Source: Candidatus Peribacteria bacterium | GTDB taxonomy: Bacteria; Patescibacteriota; Gracilibacteria; Peribacterales; Peribacteraceae | Direction: 5' to 3' | Length of the DNA: 34,057 nucleotides | Assembly: GCA_016866875.1 (NCBI GenBank) | Contig: VGKY01000009.1 | Span: 1-34,057 of the forward strand | In this document: piece by piece, positions 14,833-23,115 of the stretch | Layout: every line of letters starts with the position of its first letter | Numbering within the stretch: position 1 is the stretch's first letter | Notes under the pieces: model-generated | What the model was told of the DNA's origin: nothing | Seen by the model: the letters and a program-made list of their open reading frames with translations, nothing else | Databases searched by the model: none | Program-made: the position numbers and the translations under genes

Positions 14833-15087
14833 TTCTCCTATTGTAGCGGTTCTCCAAGCATTCGAGAAGTGAGATTTTTTGTGAAAATTGCATGAGATTT
14901 TTGCAGATTTCATCTGTGTTTTCCTCTCAGTAGAGATGTAAACGCCAGTTCAAGTTTTGTGTTCAAAACATGAGTACAAACTGTGTGCAAGATCAAATTA
15001 TTGTTTCCCATGGAAATGCGTCTCTTTAGTGTTACATTTCGCACGGTTTTCTGGCGATTTTTTTTGTTCAAGGATTGTGCTGCATCC

Positions 15088-16791
15088 ATGTTTTCCGCTC
15101 TACAGTCAAAGGCTCAGCAAATTGTTCAGTCTCTGTACGGCCTAGACGGTGTACACATTTCTTGGGAGCGACCGCAGCAGACGGTGTTCGGGGATATTGC
15201 GACGCCGGTGGCGCTGCAAGTCGCGAAGCGCATCAAGAAACATCCCAACGCTATTGCAGGGGAGATCGCCGAGCGGCTTTCCAAGGAGCCCTCTGTCGAT
15301 CGGGCAGAGGCAGCGGGGCCCGGGTATGTGAACGTGTGGCTGAAACCCGAGGTGCTCATCGAGGAGCTTATGCGGACGCGCGAGGCGTGCACCGCGAGGG
15401 ACACACGGACCGAAGAGCATCCGGTGATCGTCGAGTATTCTCAGCCGAATGTGGCAAAGCCGCTCGGTATCCACCACATCCTCTCTACCGTTATCGGGCA
15501 GACGCTCGTGAATTTCTACAGGCACGCTGGTTATCCCGTCATTGCATGGAACTACATGGGAGACTGGGGGACTCAGTTTGGGAAGTTGGCTGTGGCGTTT
15601 AAGCGGTGGGGGGAGGGAAAGAAAGTTTCCGAGTGTTCCATTGAGGAGCTTCTCGCTCTCTACGTACGTTTCCACGACGAGGCGGAGCAAGATCCCTTGC
15701 TTGAGGAAGAGGCACGGAAGACCTTCGTGATGCTCGAGCGTGGCGACGAGGGAGTCCGCGCGTTCTGGAGGGATGTTGTCGGCGTCACCAAGGCCTCGCT
15801 CGGTCACCTCTACGATCGACTCCACGTGAAGTTTGATCTGGACATCAGTGAAAGCTTCTACGAGGACAAGATGGCGCCGATTCTTGAAGAGGGAACAAAG
15901 AAAAACATATTCACCAAAGGGGAAAAAGGGGCGCTCATCGTTGAATTTTCCGAGGAGAGCAAGCTGCCGCCAGCACTCGTGCAAAAGGCGGACGAAGGGA
16001 CGCTGTATGCCACGCGCGATCTCGCGAATCTTCGCTACCGCATCGATACCTATCGCCCCGAGCGCATTCTCTATGTGGTGGATGTTGCCCAGATGCTCTA
16101 CTTTCAGCAGCTCTTTGCTATCGCCAACCTTCTCCAGTGGAAACTTCCGGAGTTGCAGCACGTGGTGGTGGGACGCATGCGGTTTGCTGATAAAAAAATG
16201 AGCACGCGCAAGGGCAATATCCTGCGTCTCGAAGAAGTCCTCGACGAGGCCGTGAAGAGGGCGGGGGATTTGATCAAGAGTCGGGGTGACAGCATTCAAT
16301 CCGACGATCCGCAGGACCTTGCGGAGATGATGGGCGTTGGAGCGGTGGTCTATGGAATTCTGAGTCAAAACCGCCAGAGCGAGTTGGTTTTTGATTGGGA
16401 CAGAATGCTTTCCTATGAAGGAAACTCCGCGCCGTATCTCCAGTACACGCATGCACGCGCACGGTCCGTACTTCGCAAGGCCGACGCGGGAGAGTCGATC
16501 GCGTTTCCCCAATGCATCGCAGCACTTACGGAAGCGGAACGGGCGCTTGTCGGGACGCTTCAACAGTTCCCGCATTCCTTGCAAGAAGCATTGAGCGGGC
16601 ATTTGCCCCACCACCTCACGCATTACCTGTATGAGCTCTGTCAGTCGTTCAATGCGTTTTATAACAGCGAGCCAATATTGCAGGCCGCCGAGCCCCAGAA
16701 AACACTGCGCCTTGCGCTCACAGCACTAACGGCAACCGTTCTGAAGTGTGGTGCAGAGCTCCTGACACTGCGCGTTCCCGATCGCATGTAA
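15088..16791 (+). CDS. argS: Arginyl-tRNA synthetase
   Basis: This 567-residue class I synthetase charges tRNA-Arg. The N-terminal Add-1 domain recognises the D loop. The HIGH motif is changed to GIHH in SQPNVAKPLGIHHILST, the family position after the conserved NxAKP. WNYMGDWGTQFG and the KMSK-equivalent MSTRKGN are typical of bacterial ArgRS, and the C-terminal anticodon-binding DALR domain has YLQYTHARARSVLR. The ATG at 15088 gives the standard N-terminus (MFSALQSKAQQIVQSL); earlier in-frame starts would add an unusual 35-residue extension. The upstream 14914-15087 is AT-rich and probably holds the argS control region. Confidence 0.95.
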   Translation: MFSALQSKAQQIVQSLYGLDGVHISWERPQQTVFGDIATPVALQVAKRIKKHPNAIAGEIAERLSKEPSVDRAEAAGPGYVNVWLKPEVLIEELMRTREACTARDTRTEEHPVIVEYSQPNVAKPLGIHHILSTVIGQTLVNFYRHAGYPVIAWNYMGDWGTQFGKLAVAFKRWGEGKKVSECSIEELLALYVRFHDEAEQDPLLEEEARKTFVMLERGDEGVRAFWRDVVGVTKASLGHLYDRLHVKFDLDISESFYEDKMAPILEEGTKKNIFTKGEKGALIVEFSEESKLPPALVQKADEGTLYATRDLANLRYRIDTYRPERILYVVDVAQMLYFQQLFAIANLLQWKLPELQHVVVGRMRFADKKMSTRKGNILRLEEVLDEAVKRAGDLIKSRGDSIQSDDPQDLAEMMGVGAVVYGILSQNRQSELVFDWDRMLSYEGNSAPYLQYTHARARSVLRKADAGESIAFPQCIAALTEAERALVGTLQQFPHSLQEALSGHLPHHLTHYLYELCQSFNAFYNSEPILQAAEPQKTLRLALTALTATVLKCGAELLTLRVPDRM

Positions 16792-16819
16792 TTCTTCATT
16801 CTTCATTTTTCATTCCTCC
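16791..16819. repeat. Heptamer repeat (TTCATTC type) between argS and next gene
   Basis: ATTCTTCATTCTTCATTT followed by TTCATTCC is a short, imperfect 7-bp tandem repeat. It begins inside the argS stop codon. The same family recurs at 18631-18660 and 19486-19520. Confidence 0.7.
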
Positions 16820-16825
16820 CCTCCC

Positions 16826-18343
16826 ATGGTCCAGTCCTCTCCTCATCGATCCCGCCACTCAGCGGTCTATCGGCGCAGCCGCAAGCACTCAGGATTTCGC
16901 TCGCATCCGTTCGTGGCGTTCCTGCTCGTTGCGTCCTTCGGCATCCTGTTTGCAGGGTGCGGCCAGCCGCAGTCGGAGGAGGACACCTTTACCTTCACGG
17001 AGGATGATGTCGCGAGGTTCCGTGAGGTTGCGGGCGAGGATGAGGCCGGCAGCGGAGCAACAACGGAGCTCAGCCCCGTTCTTACGGGACAGACGGATCC
17101 CGAAGCTCTTCCCAAGCTCGATCTATCGATGGCCAAGACCTATGACGCCGTACGCTCGGGACCGGCTGCGGCAGGGGAGGAGACCTACCGCGTCACCAAT
17201 GCCTATCTCAACGTCCGGGCGGAGCCGAAGGTTACTGCCACGGAAGTGGCCCGTCTGACGCAGGGGGACACCGTGGAAGTCCGCGATTTCATGGATGCGG
17301 CTTGGGCTAAAGTTTCGTTGGGCGGCTCGAAAGAGGGGTACGTCTCCACGCGCTATATCGCCAAGCTCGTCTCCGAGGAGCAGCTTTCGGCGGAGCGTAA
17401 GAAGTACGACGGCGTGTACTTCGTCGACTTCGGATTCCTCAACGTCCGCAAGGCCGCTGATGCGGGAGCCGAGAAGCTCGGAGAGCTTCCGGGTCAGGCG
17501 CTCGTTCGTCCCATTTCCTCAGATAAGGTCTGGGCGAGGATTCCCTTCGGCTCGGGCGAGGGGTACGTGGCTGTGCAGTATCTGTCGCCGTTCTCCCCGC
17601 AGTTCCTCGTTCGGCAGGATTCCTACCGCCTGCCGATCATCCACTACCGCATGTCGACGATCGGCTTCTCCGTGGAGGATCTGCCGTCGCACGTCACCGC
17701 CCTCAGGAACGCAGGGGTGACACTCTGGACGTTTAAGGACCTGCGTCAGCTCGTCCTCAGCCAGGAGCAGCGCGATGTACGCGTACCTCCCACAGCCGCC
17801 ATCCTTGCTATATCCGATGTTACTGCAGAGAACGTTCAGAAGGTTGCCCAAGCACTCAAGTCCGCTGGCGTTCCTGCAACTCTGTTCATCCGTACGGCGG
17901 AGATCGGCTTATCGGGAATCAACGAGAAGACGCTGCTGACGCTTCTCGCCAACGGTCATGACATCCAGTCCGGTGGTCACACGGGGGATGATCTTCGGTC
18001 CCTCACCAACGCCCAGATGGAGCTGGAACTCAGTCAGAGCAGGGCGCTTCTTGAAGAGATGACGGGAAAGCCGGTCTTTGCGATTGGCTACCCGATTGGA
18101 GGTGTGAATGATCGCGTGATCGAGATTGCCGGCAAGCAGGGCTACCTCTTCGGCGTCGGGTCGTCACCGGAGTCGACGTTTAGTCGCAGTCAGTTCCTCA
18201 GACTTCCGAGCTTCGTGGTTTCCGAGTCAATGACCGCCGATGACATCATCAGGACGATCACCGGGAAGCCGAGTGCATTGCGTATGCGCGATCTCTCTCC
18301 GCGTTCATCGCGACCGAGGGGGCAGTATCTCGCCTTCGCCTAG
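16826..18343 (+). CDS. Lipoprotein with two SH3-like domains and a polysaccharide deacetylase-like domain lacking catalytic residues
   Basis: This is a 505-residue protein. A long basic N-terminus precedes a signal helix with lipobox FAGC (Cys 45), so it is exported and lipid-anchored. Residues about 118-182 (YLNVRAEPKV...EGYVSTRYIA) and 195-257 (FLNVRKAADA...EGYVAVQYL) are two bacterial SH3 domains, which often bind peptidoglycan. Residues about 275-480 have the NodB/polysaccharide deacetylase layout. The TFDD motif is replaced by AISD and the H-x3-H metal pair by GGHTG, so both metal-binding motifs are lost. GYPIGGVNDRVIEIAGKQGY matches the later family motif. It is probably a wall- or glycan-binding pseudoenzyme. 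Its 3' end overlaps the next, convergent gene by four bases. Confidence 0.8.
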   Translation: MVQSSPHRSRHSAVYRRSRKHSGFRSHPFVAFLLVASFGILFAGCGQPQSEEDTFTFTEDDVARFREVAGEDEAGSGATTELSPVLTGQTDPEALPKLDLSMAKTYDAVRSGPAAAGEETYRVTNAYLNVRAEPKVTATEVARLTQGDTVEVRDFMDAAWAKVSLGGSKEGYVSTRYIAKLVSEEQLSAERKKYDGVYFVDFGFLNVRKAADAGAEKLGELPGQALVRPISSDKVWARIPFGSGEGYVAVQYLSPFSPQFLVRQDSYRLPIIHYRMSTIGFSVEDLPSHVTALRNAGVTLWTFKDLRQLVLSQEQRDVRVPPTAAILAISDVTAENVQKVAQALKSAGVPATLFIRTAEIGLSGINEKTLLTLLANGHDIQSGGHTGDDLRSLTNAQMELELSQSRALLEEMTGKPVFAIGYPIGGVNDRVIEIAGKQGYLFGVGSSPESTFSRSQFLRLPSFVVSESMTADDIIRTITGKPSALRMRDLSPRSSRPRGQYLAFA

Positions 18344-18624
18344 AGCCCCACCATCCGCTGCAATTCTCCTGCGCTCTGCCGCATCATCGCCGCGGATTGC
18401 TCCGCAGCGGCCTTGGTGATCTGGGTGAGTACCTCGTCCCAGTGGGCGTAGGTGAACCAGACGCTTCCGATGAGGATCACAATGGGGATTAGGTGCAGGA
18501 TGCCGCGCACAAAACCCCCCCACGTTCGAAGTTTATCGCGCTTGTTCATGCGCTCCAGGATGCTGACAATCTGATCGAGCCTTTGCTCAGTTGAGGAGAC
18601 ACTGAGTGTGGAGGGTTTGGGCAT
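18340..18624 (-). CDS. Small single-pass membrane protein, unknown function
   Basis: This is a 94-residue protein. About 45 polar residues with an amphipathic helix (EQRLDQIVSILERMNKRDK) precede one membrane helix (GILHLIPIVILIGSVWFTYA). A short amphipathic tail rich in Ala, Met and Gln follows. I do not recognise a family. It lies downstream of the FemAB-type gene on the same strand but is separated from it by about 100 bases of heptamer repeats. The start at MPKPSTL is the best candidate; upstream in-frame codons lie within repeats. It is convergent with the SH3/deacetylase-like lipoprotein. Confidence 0.55.
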   Translation of the reverse strand: MPKPSTLSVSSTEQRLDQIVSILERMNKRDKLRTWGGFVRGILHLIPIVILIGSVWFTYAHWDEVLTQITKAAAEQSAAMMRQSAGELQRMVGL

Positions 18625-18630
18625 GGCGTA

Positions 18631-18722
18631 CTGAAGAATGAAGAATGACGAATGGAGAACGATGCATGCAGAATATATTGCATACGTATTGTGCGCTTCC
18701 ATTCTTCACTTTCAATTCATAA
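18631..18722. repeat. Heptamer (GAATGAA) and related repeats in the gap before the FemAB gene
   Basis: CTGAAGAATGAAGAATGACG at 18631 and ATTCTTCACTTTCAATTCAT at 18702 are imperfect 7-bp repeats in opposite orientations, so they could form a loose hairpin in the transcript between the FemAB-type gene and the small membrane protein. Confidence 0.6.
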
Positions 18723-18726
18723 TTTC

Positions 18727-19884
18727 TCAAAACCCCCGTTTCCATTTGCGCCACTGTTCAAAACAGCGCGTGAGATAGTACGTTTTGCGGATGGGAATAT
18801 CCTGACAATGCATGAGATTGAGCAACTGCCCTCCGAAGCCGGTTTTAAAGAGTGTGACACCGGCGAAGGGATGCTTCGATGCAGAGATTTGGAACCCTTG
18901 CTCTGTGAGATTTCCCGGTGCCACTCCCCAGAAGCTGTAGACGCGGTCGCCGCGCTGGAGGGCGTCGCAGATCGCGGTCCACTGGAGCAGGTAGCTTGCG
19001 GGGATCTTCTGGAACGCATGCGAGCTCGCGCCGTGGTGGTAGCTTGTCTCGCCAAAAGCGTGCATGTGGATGGACGAGGCGATCACATTGCCCCGGTAGC
19101 GTGCGAGGTAGAGTGTGCATTCCTTTCGTGGAGCGAATCGGGCGACCTGAGCGCGGAAGAAACTATCCGTATACGGCGTAAACCCGTGTCGCTTTCGGGT
19201 TTCGTCGTGAAGAGCGAGGAAATGGGAAAGATCACCAAGGGGATTGTTCGATGCCTCGATGGTTACGCCCTCTTTCTCCGCACGGCGGATGAGATTTCGC
19301 GTGGTCTTGCGCATGTCAGAGAGAAGCTCTTCTTCGTTTTTTCGCCTGCCTGTTCGGCAGGCAGGCCTGCCTGCCGGATAGGCAGGTTTCTTCGTTTCTT
19401 CGTGCATGCCGCTCATCCATGGATCAGGTTCCTGCAAGGGTAGGTACCAGATGTGCTCGGCAAGGAGATGGAGGGGGGAGGGAACCGAATGAGGAATGAA
19501 GAATGAGGAATGAGGAATGGCAAAAGGACTAATACGAATGAACGCGCATTGGTGATCTGTTGCTATTTTTTTTAATGTTGCAATGATCTCGCTCCATATT
19601 TGCTCATAGCTTAAAGCTAAAAGCTTACAGCTGATGACAGGTCCGTAATGCACAGCCAGATGCCTGCCCCGCTTGGCGTCGACCAGGATCGCCTGACAGA
19701 TGCCGACGATTTCGTTGTCTCGCTTCGCAACGAGACGCACGGGCTCTTGTCCGCAGTCGCGATACACCTCGCCCATGGTCCAGCTTTGTAGGAAGGGCCT
19801 CCATTGCTGCATTCCTAAAAATTGATCCCACGCAGTTTGCTCCGTCGCTTTCTCGATGTGCATGTGGGCATTGTAATTCTCCAT
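18727..19884 (-). CDS. FemAB/FmhB-type peptidoglycan aminoacyltransferase (GNAT fold)
   Basis: This 385-residue protein resembles Fem enzymes, which move an amino acid from aminoacyl-tRNA to the peptide stem of lipid II or to other acceptors. Recognisable: FLQSWTMGEVYRDCGQEPVR, IRISPF, the MRKTTRNLIRRAEKEGVTIE helix, FLALHDETRKRHGFTPY, LYLARYRGNVIASSIHMHA, YHHGASSHAFQKIPASYLLQW, and the C-terminal YSFWGVAP...GVTLFKTGFGG. The ATG at 19884 lies three bases after the TGA of the upstream aminotransferase gene, suggesting coupling. Three repeats are translated inside the N-terminal half: a CTTT-type heptamer (residues about 83-92), a TTCATTC heptamer (about 121-133) and a palindrome (about 166-180). 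The catalytic part is not interrupted. Confidence 0.83.
   Translation of the reverse strand: MENYNAHMHIEKATEQTAWDQFLGMQQWRPFLQSWTMGEVYRDCGQEPVRLVAKRDNEIVGICQAILVDAKRGRHLAVHYGPVISCKLLALSYEQIWSEIIATLKKIATDHQCAFIRISPFAIPHSSFFIPHSVPSPLHLLAEHIWYLPLQEPDPWMSGMHEETKKPAYPAGRPACRTGRRKNEEELLSDMRKTTRNLIRRAEKEGVTIEASNNPLGDLSHFLALHDETRKRHGFTPYTDSFFRAQVARFAPRKECTLYLARYRGNVIASSIHMHAFGETSYHHGASSHAFQKIPASYLLQWTAICDALQRGDRVYSFWGVAPGNLTEQGFQISASKHPFAGVTLFKTGFGGQLLNLMHCQDIPIRKTYYLTRCFEQWRKWKRGF
19344..19386. repeat. Double GC-rich palindrome translated inside the FemAB-type gene
   Basis: GCCTGCC-TGTTC-GGCAGGC (19344-19362) is followed at once by CCTGCC-GGATA-GGCAGG (19370-19386). In the minus-strand gene it is read in frame as PAYPAGRPACRTG. 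Related palindromes stand alone at 24030-24049. Confidence 0.85.
19486..19520. repeat. Heptamer repeat GAATGAG translated inside the FemAB-type gene
   Basis: Five units (GAATGAG, GAATGAA, GAATGAG, GAATGAG, GAATGGC) are read on the minus strand as AIPHSSFFIPHS, between the IRISPF strand and the LHLLAEHIWYL segment. A second, looser heptamer (AGCTTAA/AGCTAAA) lies at about 19608-19634. Confidence 0.8.
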
Positions 19885-19886
19885 GC

Positions 19887-21140
19887 TCAATTCTCAATTC
19901 CCAATGTGCCCAAAGTTTCTCTGAGCACGGTAAGCAGTCGCCGCGCTTGCTTCGTGCTCATCGTCGGGTGCGTGGGAAGGCTGATGATTTCCTCGCAGAG
20001 ACTCTCTGCTTTCGGGTCGTCTCCGGTGGCAAAGCCGAGAGCTCCAGCATCCGAATCCCGCGGACAGACGACGCAGCCGGACCATCCGTCCTCGAGATGG
20101 ATATCCTGTGTCTTGAGGGATTTCCGAATGAGGTCGGCTTTTTTGAAGAACAGGGGGAACTTCTGGAGCGCATGTGCCTCATTAATCCCCGGGAGGATAT
20201 TCCACCCCTGCTTCGAACACTCTCGCACGTAGAACAGTGTCAGTTCCCTGCGATGTGCGTTGATCTTGGGTAGTTGGCCAAGTGTATAGAGCGTAAGCGC
20301 TGCACAGGCATTGGGACACTGCCTGAGGAGCGGGGGCATGCGGCCTTGTTTTTCCTCTGGAGTGACGATCGGGAGGAGCAGATGCAGAGATTTGCAGAGG
20401 TGCAAGGCGCACGTTCCGAGACCGATCATGTGCAGCGCCCGGGCTTTGCGGTAGATGAGCGGATAGCAGAGGTAGCGCGCGATGATTGATTGCGGCAACG
20501 GCCGCGCATGTCGTTCCGTTACCTGCAGGGCAGAAGACACGTGCGCGCTCCGCGAGAGGATCGCGCCCCCGCTCACGCCCGATATCGCTTTGTCTCTGCC
20601 GAAGCTCAGCAGGGTGAAGTCTCCCGTCCGGCCGAGGGGGGAGGAGCCATCATCGGGGAGTGCATGCGCGCAGTCCTCGATGAGGAGAATCCCTCTCTCA
20701 TCGCACAGCGAGCGCAGGCGGTTCAGATTGGCCGGGATGCCGAAGGTATGTTGGGCGATAACGGCGCGCGTTCTCGTCGTGATGCGTCGTTTTACGTCCG
20801 CAAGATCGAGATTGAGCGTATCACCGTCGACATCGGCGTATACGGGTACGCCGCCCGCAGCGTGAATGGCGTTGGGGACGACGACGCAGGTGTATGCCTG
20901 GAGAATCACTTCCTCTCCACAGCGCAGTCCGATGGACCGTAGGAGTGCAAGGAGCGCTTCACGACCGGAGGAAAACAGGAACGCTCGACCGCCGAAGGAT
21001 TGCTCGAGCTTTGAGCGCAACGCCTCGTGGTGACGACCGTGTCTCCACTGCCAGGGTTGCAAGAGCAGCAGCAGGCTACGCAGGGCGTAGGGGAGCGTGA
21101 CGTGTGGGCCGAAGGTGTGGTGGATGAGTGGGCGGAACAC
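19887..21140 (-). CDS. DegT/DnrJ/EryC1/StrS family PLP-dependent sugar aminotransferase
   Basis: This 417-residue fold-type I aminotransferase probably makes an aminosugar, or aminates a keto sugar nucleotide. Markers: FLFSSGREALLALLRSIG for the PLP phosphate region, EEVILQAYTCVVVPNAIHAAG, the Asp motif LLIEDCAHALPD, and the PLP-binding lysine in LLSFGRDKAISGVSGGAI. The C-terminal domain is less conserved. It starts at GTG 21140, nine bases after the stop of the MurF-like gene, and ends three bases before the FemAB start. The order suggests one operon that makes an amino-sugar or an amino-acylated glycan. Confidence 0.85.
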   Translation of the reverse strand: MFRPLIHHTFGPHVTLPYALRSLLLLLQPWQWRHGRHHEALRSKLEQSFGGRAFLFSSGREALLALLRSIGLRCGEEVILQAYTCVVVPNAIHAAGGVPVYADVDGDTLNLDLADVKRRITTRTRAVIAQHTFGIPANLNRLRSLCDERGILLIEDCAHALPDDGSSPLGRTGDFTLLSFGRDKAISGVSGGAILSRSAHVSSALQVTERHARPLPQSIIARYLCYPLIYRKARALHMIGLGTCALHLCKSLHLLLPIVTPEEKQGRMPPLLRQCPNACAALTLYTLGQLPKINAHRRELTLFYVRECSKQGWNILPGINEAHALQKFPLFFKKADLIRKSLKTQDIHLEDGWSGCVVCPRDSDAGALGFATGDDPKAESLCEEIISLPTHPTMSTKQARRLLTVLRETLGTLGIEN

Positions 21141-21149
21141 GGCAGGGGA

Positions 21150-22667
21150 TTACGAGAGGGGGATCATGCGTTCGACGGCTTTTGCGGGAACGCGCCCGAG
21201 GCAGACGAGGAGGGAACCGCGAGGTACCCGGGGGATGGTATCGGAATAGATCTCAACGGTTTTCCCATATCCTTGCTCAAATATTTGAGCAAATCTTTTG
21301 TTCGTAAAGATGACTCTCCGGAATGTACCTGCGCATTGAGCCCCGAGCTCGCGGTGGACGCGCTCGCTTTCCATGCCCTGCTCGATGATGCCAGAGGTGA
21401 GGAGAACCTTCTCCCTTTCGTCGCGCACGGTAGCCCAGCGCACGGCAGCAGAGGCGCTCTCGGGGCTACAGTTGTGCGTGTCATCGAGAACGGTGACCCC
21501 GTCGCGCGACTGAACGCAGAACGTCCCGACGAGGGGCTTGAAGCGCGCGAGCCTATTGGCGACGACATTGCGTTGCACCCCGAGGTGCTCGGCGACTGCC
21601 ACTGCGAGGAGGATGTTGCTGGCGTTTTGGGTGCCATGCATGGCGACGTGGAACATCGTCGTGCCGATGCGCATCCGGAGTCCTTGCGAGGTCTCTTCGA
21701 TATCGTAGGCTTGCAGATCTCCGTTGCCCCCCGTTCCAACCGTCGTCACGGGGCAGGAGCAGCGGTCGCGCATCCCAAGCACGCGCTCGCAATCGGCATT
21801 GAGGAATGCCTGTCCCTGCTCTGGGACTGCGGCGAGGAGCTCCCCCTTTGCCCGGACGATCCCTTCCTGCGATCCGAAGAGTGCGATGTGTTGGGTGCCG
21901 ACGTACGTAATAACGCCGATGGTCGGTTTCGCGCATCTGCAGAGCTTCGCGATTTCCCCTGTGCGGTATGCACCCATTTCGACGACCAGCACCTTGGGCA
22001 GTGTCTTCTTATCTTTGGAGAGGGTCTGGATCAACCAACGTGCGACGCCAATCTCGCTGTTGACATAGGCGGGCGTGGAGAGCGCGTCGGCACCAAGTGC
22101 ACAGGCGACCAGTTCCTTGGTCGTCGTCTTGCCGACGGATCCGGTGACGCCGATCACCACCAGGTTGGGATGCTGTTTCCGTAGCTCACCGGCTCGACGC
22201 AGGATCTTGCTTTTCAGTATGGTGTCGAGTGGCAGGAGCGCACTCCAGACGAGGGCGCAGACAAGTGGCTGGAGGAGGACGAGGAGGGGGAGGGCATGCA
22301 GCCCGGAGTGCCTCAGCACGGCGGCCGCGGCTGCCGTAATCCCTACGGATGCGCCGCAGACCATGATCGATTTGGCTGTCCACACCGGCAGGCGCTGGTG
22401 ACGACGCAGAAACTGGGCCGCCCCGAGTATCACCAGTGAAGCGAGAGCTCCGTCCGCAGCACGCTGACCCGTGAGCATCCCTACGGCTGCCGTCACGTAC
22501 CAGGCAGCAGTCAGCGGTACGCGCGCGATGCCAAATATCTGGCGCAGCGCGCCTTCGGTTCGCAGGTGGTCGTACAGACGGTCGATACGCCACTCCTTGA
22601 TCTGCCAGAGAGCGCAGAACGTGAGGAGGGGGGGGAGCGATGCGAGGATGGTTGCCAGGAGGCGCAT
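21150..22667 (-). CDS. Membrane-fused MurF-like Mur ligase
   Basis: This 505-residue protein has no normal MurF N-terminal substrate domain. Residues 1-150 hold about four or five membrane helices (for example 5-21, 50-66, 73-86, 100-118, 125-145). The ATP-dependent ligase domain then follows: P-loop GVTGSVGKTTTKEL (residues 173-186), VEMGAYRTGEIAKL, GVITYVGTQHIALFGS, the carbamylated-lysine region RAKGELL, HGTQNASNILLAVAVAEHLG, and the C-terminal DDTHNCSPESASAA. MurF joins D-Ala-D-Ala to UDP-MurNAc-tripeptide. Here the substrate is probably lipid-linked or membrane-bound, but that is inference. It heads the aminotransferase/FemAB operon. Confidence 0.82.
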   Translation of the reverse strand: MRLLATILASLPPLLTFCALWQIKEWRIDRLYDHLRTEGALRQIFGIARVPLTAAWYVTAAVGMLTGQRAADGALASLVILGAAQFLRRHQRLPVWTAKSIMVCGASVGITAAAAAVLRHSGLHALPLLVLLQPLVCALVWSALLPLDTILKSKILRRAGELRKQHPNLVVIGVTGSVGKTTTKELVACALGADALSTPAYVNSEIGVARWLIQTLSKDKKTLPKVLVVEMGAYRTGEIAKLCRCAKPTIGVITYVGTQHIALFGSQEGIVRAKGELLAAVPEQGQAFLNADCERVLGMRDRCSCPVTTVGTGGNGDLQAYDIEETSQGLRMRIGTTMFHVAMHGTQNASNILLAVAVAEHLGVQRNVVANRLARFKPLVGTFCVQSRDGVTVLDDTHNCSPESASAAVRWATVRDEREKVLLTSGIIEQGMESERVHRELGAQCAGTFRRVIFTNKRFAQIFEQGYGKTVEIYSDTIPRVPRGSLLVCLGRVPAKAVERMIPLS

Positions 22668-22689
22668 AGCGAAAGCAGCCTAATGGAAA

Positions 22690-22832
22690 GCCGTCATCTG
22701 GCACAGGATCTGATCCTATTCGTACAAATGCTTTTGAAAATCATATATTGCATCTAATGAAATAATATTGCAAAATATGTAAAAACATACACAAAAACTG
22801 CATGAAAAACCGCACCCCTTCCTGTCACTGAC
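22690..22832. other. AT-rich non-coding stretch upstream of the Mur ligase operon
   Basis: The sequence has many A/T-rich runs and no open frame of note; it probably contains the control region of the operon. A TAGGCT box ends nine bases before the MurF-like ATG at 22667. Confidence 0.4.
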
Positions 22833-22837
22833 TATGG

Positions 22838-23105
22838 TCAAGCAGCTTTCGTTGCAGCCGCCACTGTCGTCGTCAGTCCAGCACGTCTCCTTGAAAGCTC
22901 TTTGGAGTTCTTCTCCGATACAACTTCACGGGAGGCGCTGTAGAGTTTTGACCAAGACAACGACGGCGTTCCGGATTTCATCAGGCCCGACCGCATCCTC
23001 CGAATCTTCATCTCCGCTCCCCAGTGGCTCAGTGCTCTTGTAGGCACGAGCTAGATTCTGACGATGATCCGGATTGATGAGTGGCAAAGTGTCCCCGTCC
23101 AACAA
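22838..23105 (-). pseudogene. Decayed or frameshifted small gene after the alpha/beta hydrolase
   Basis: On the minus strand one frame reads LDGDTLPLINPDHRQNL, then ARAYKSTEPLGSGDEDSEDA, and ends VKTLQRLP at TGA (22926-22928). The neighbouring frame then continues with REVVSEKNSKELSRRRAGLT to a TGA at 22838. The two parts together look like one protein split by a frameshift near 22930-22945. The acidic D-G-D stretch resembles a calcium-binding linker. No family is recognised, and start and function are unclear. Confidence 0.35.
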
Positions 23106-23115
23106 TAGTTGTTTC

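Noticed and set aside
15142-16623. Minus-strand frame opposite argS (493 codons)
   Set aside because: No motifs; argS has the HIGH-equivalent and KMSK-equivalent motifs.
21027-22184. Plus-strand frame opposite the Mur ligase and aminotransferase (385 codons)
   Set aside because: It spans two genes with clear motifs on the other strand and has no domain of its own.
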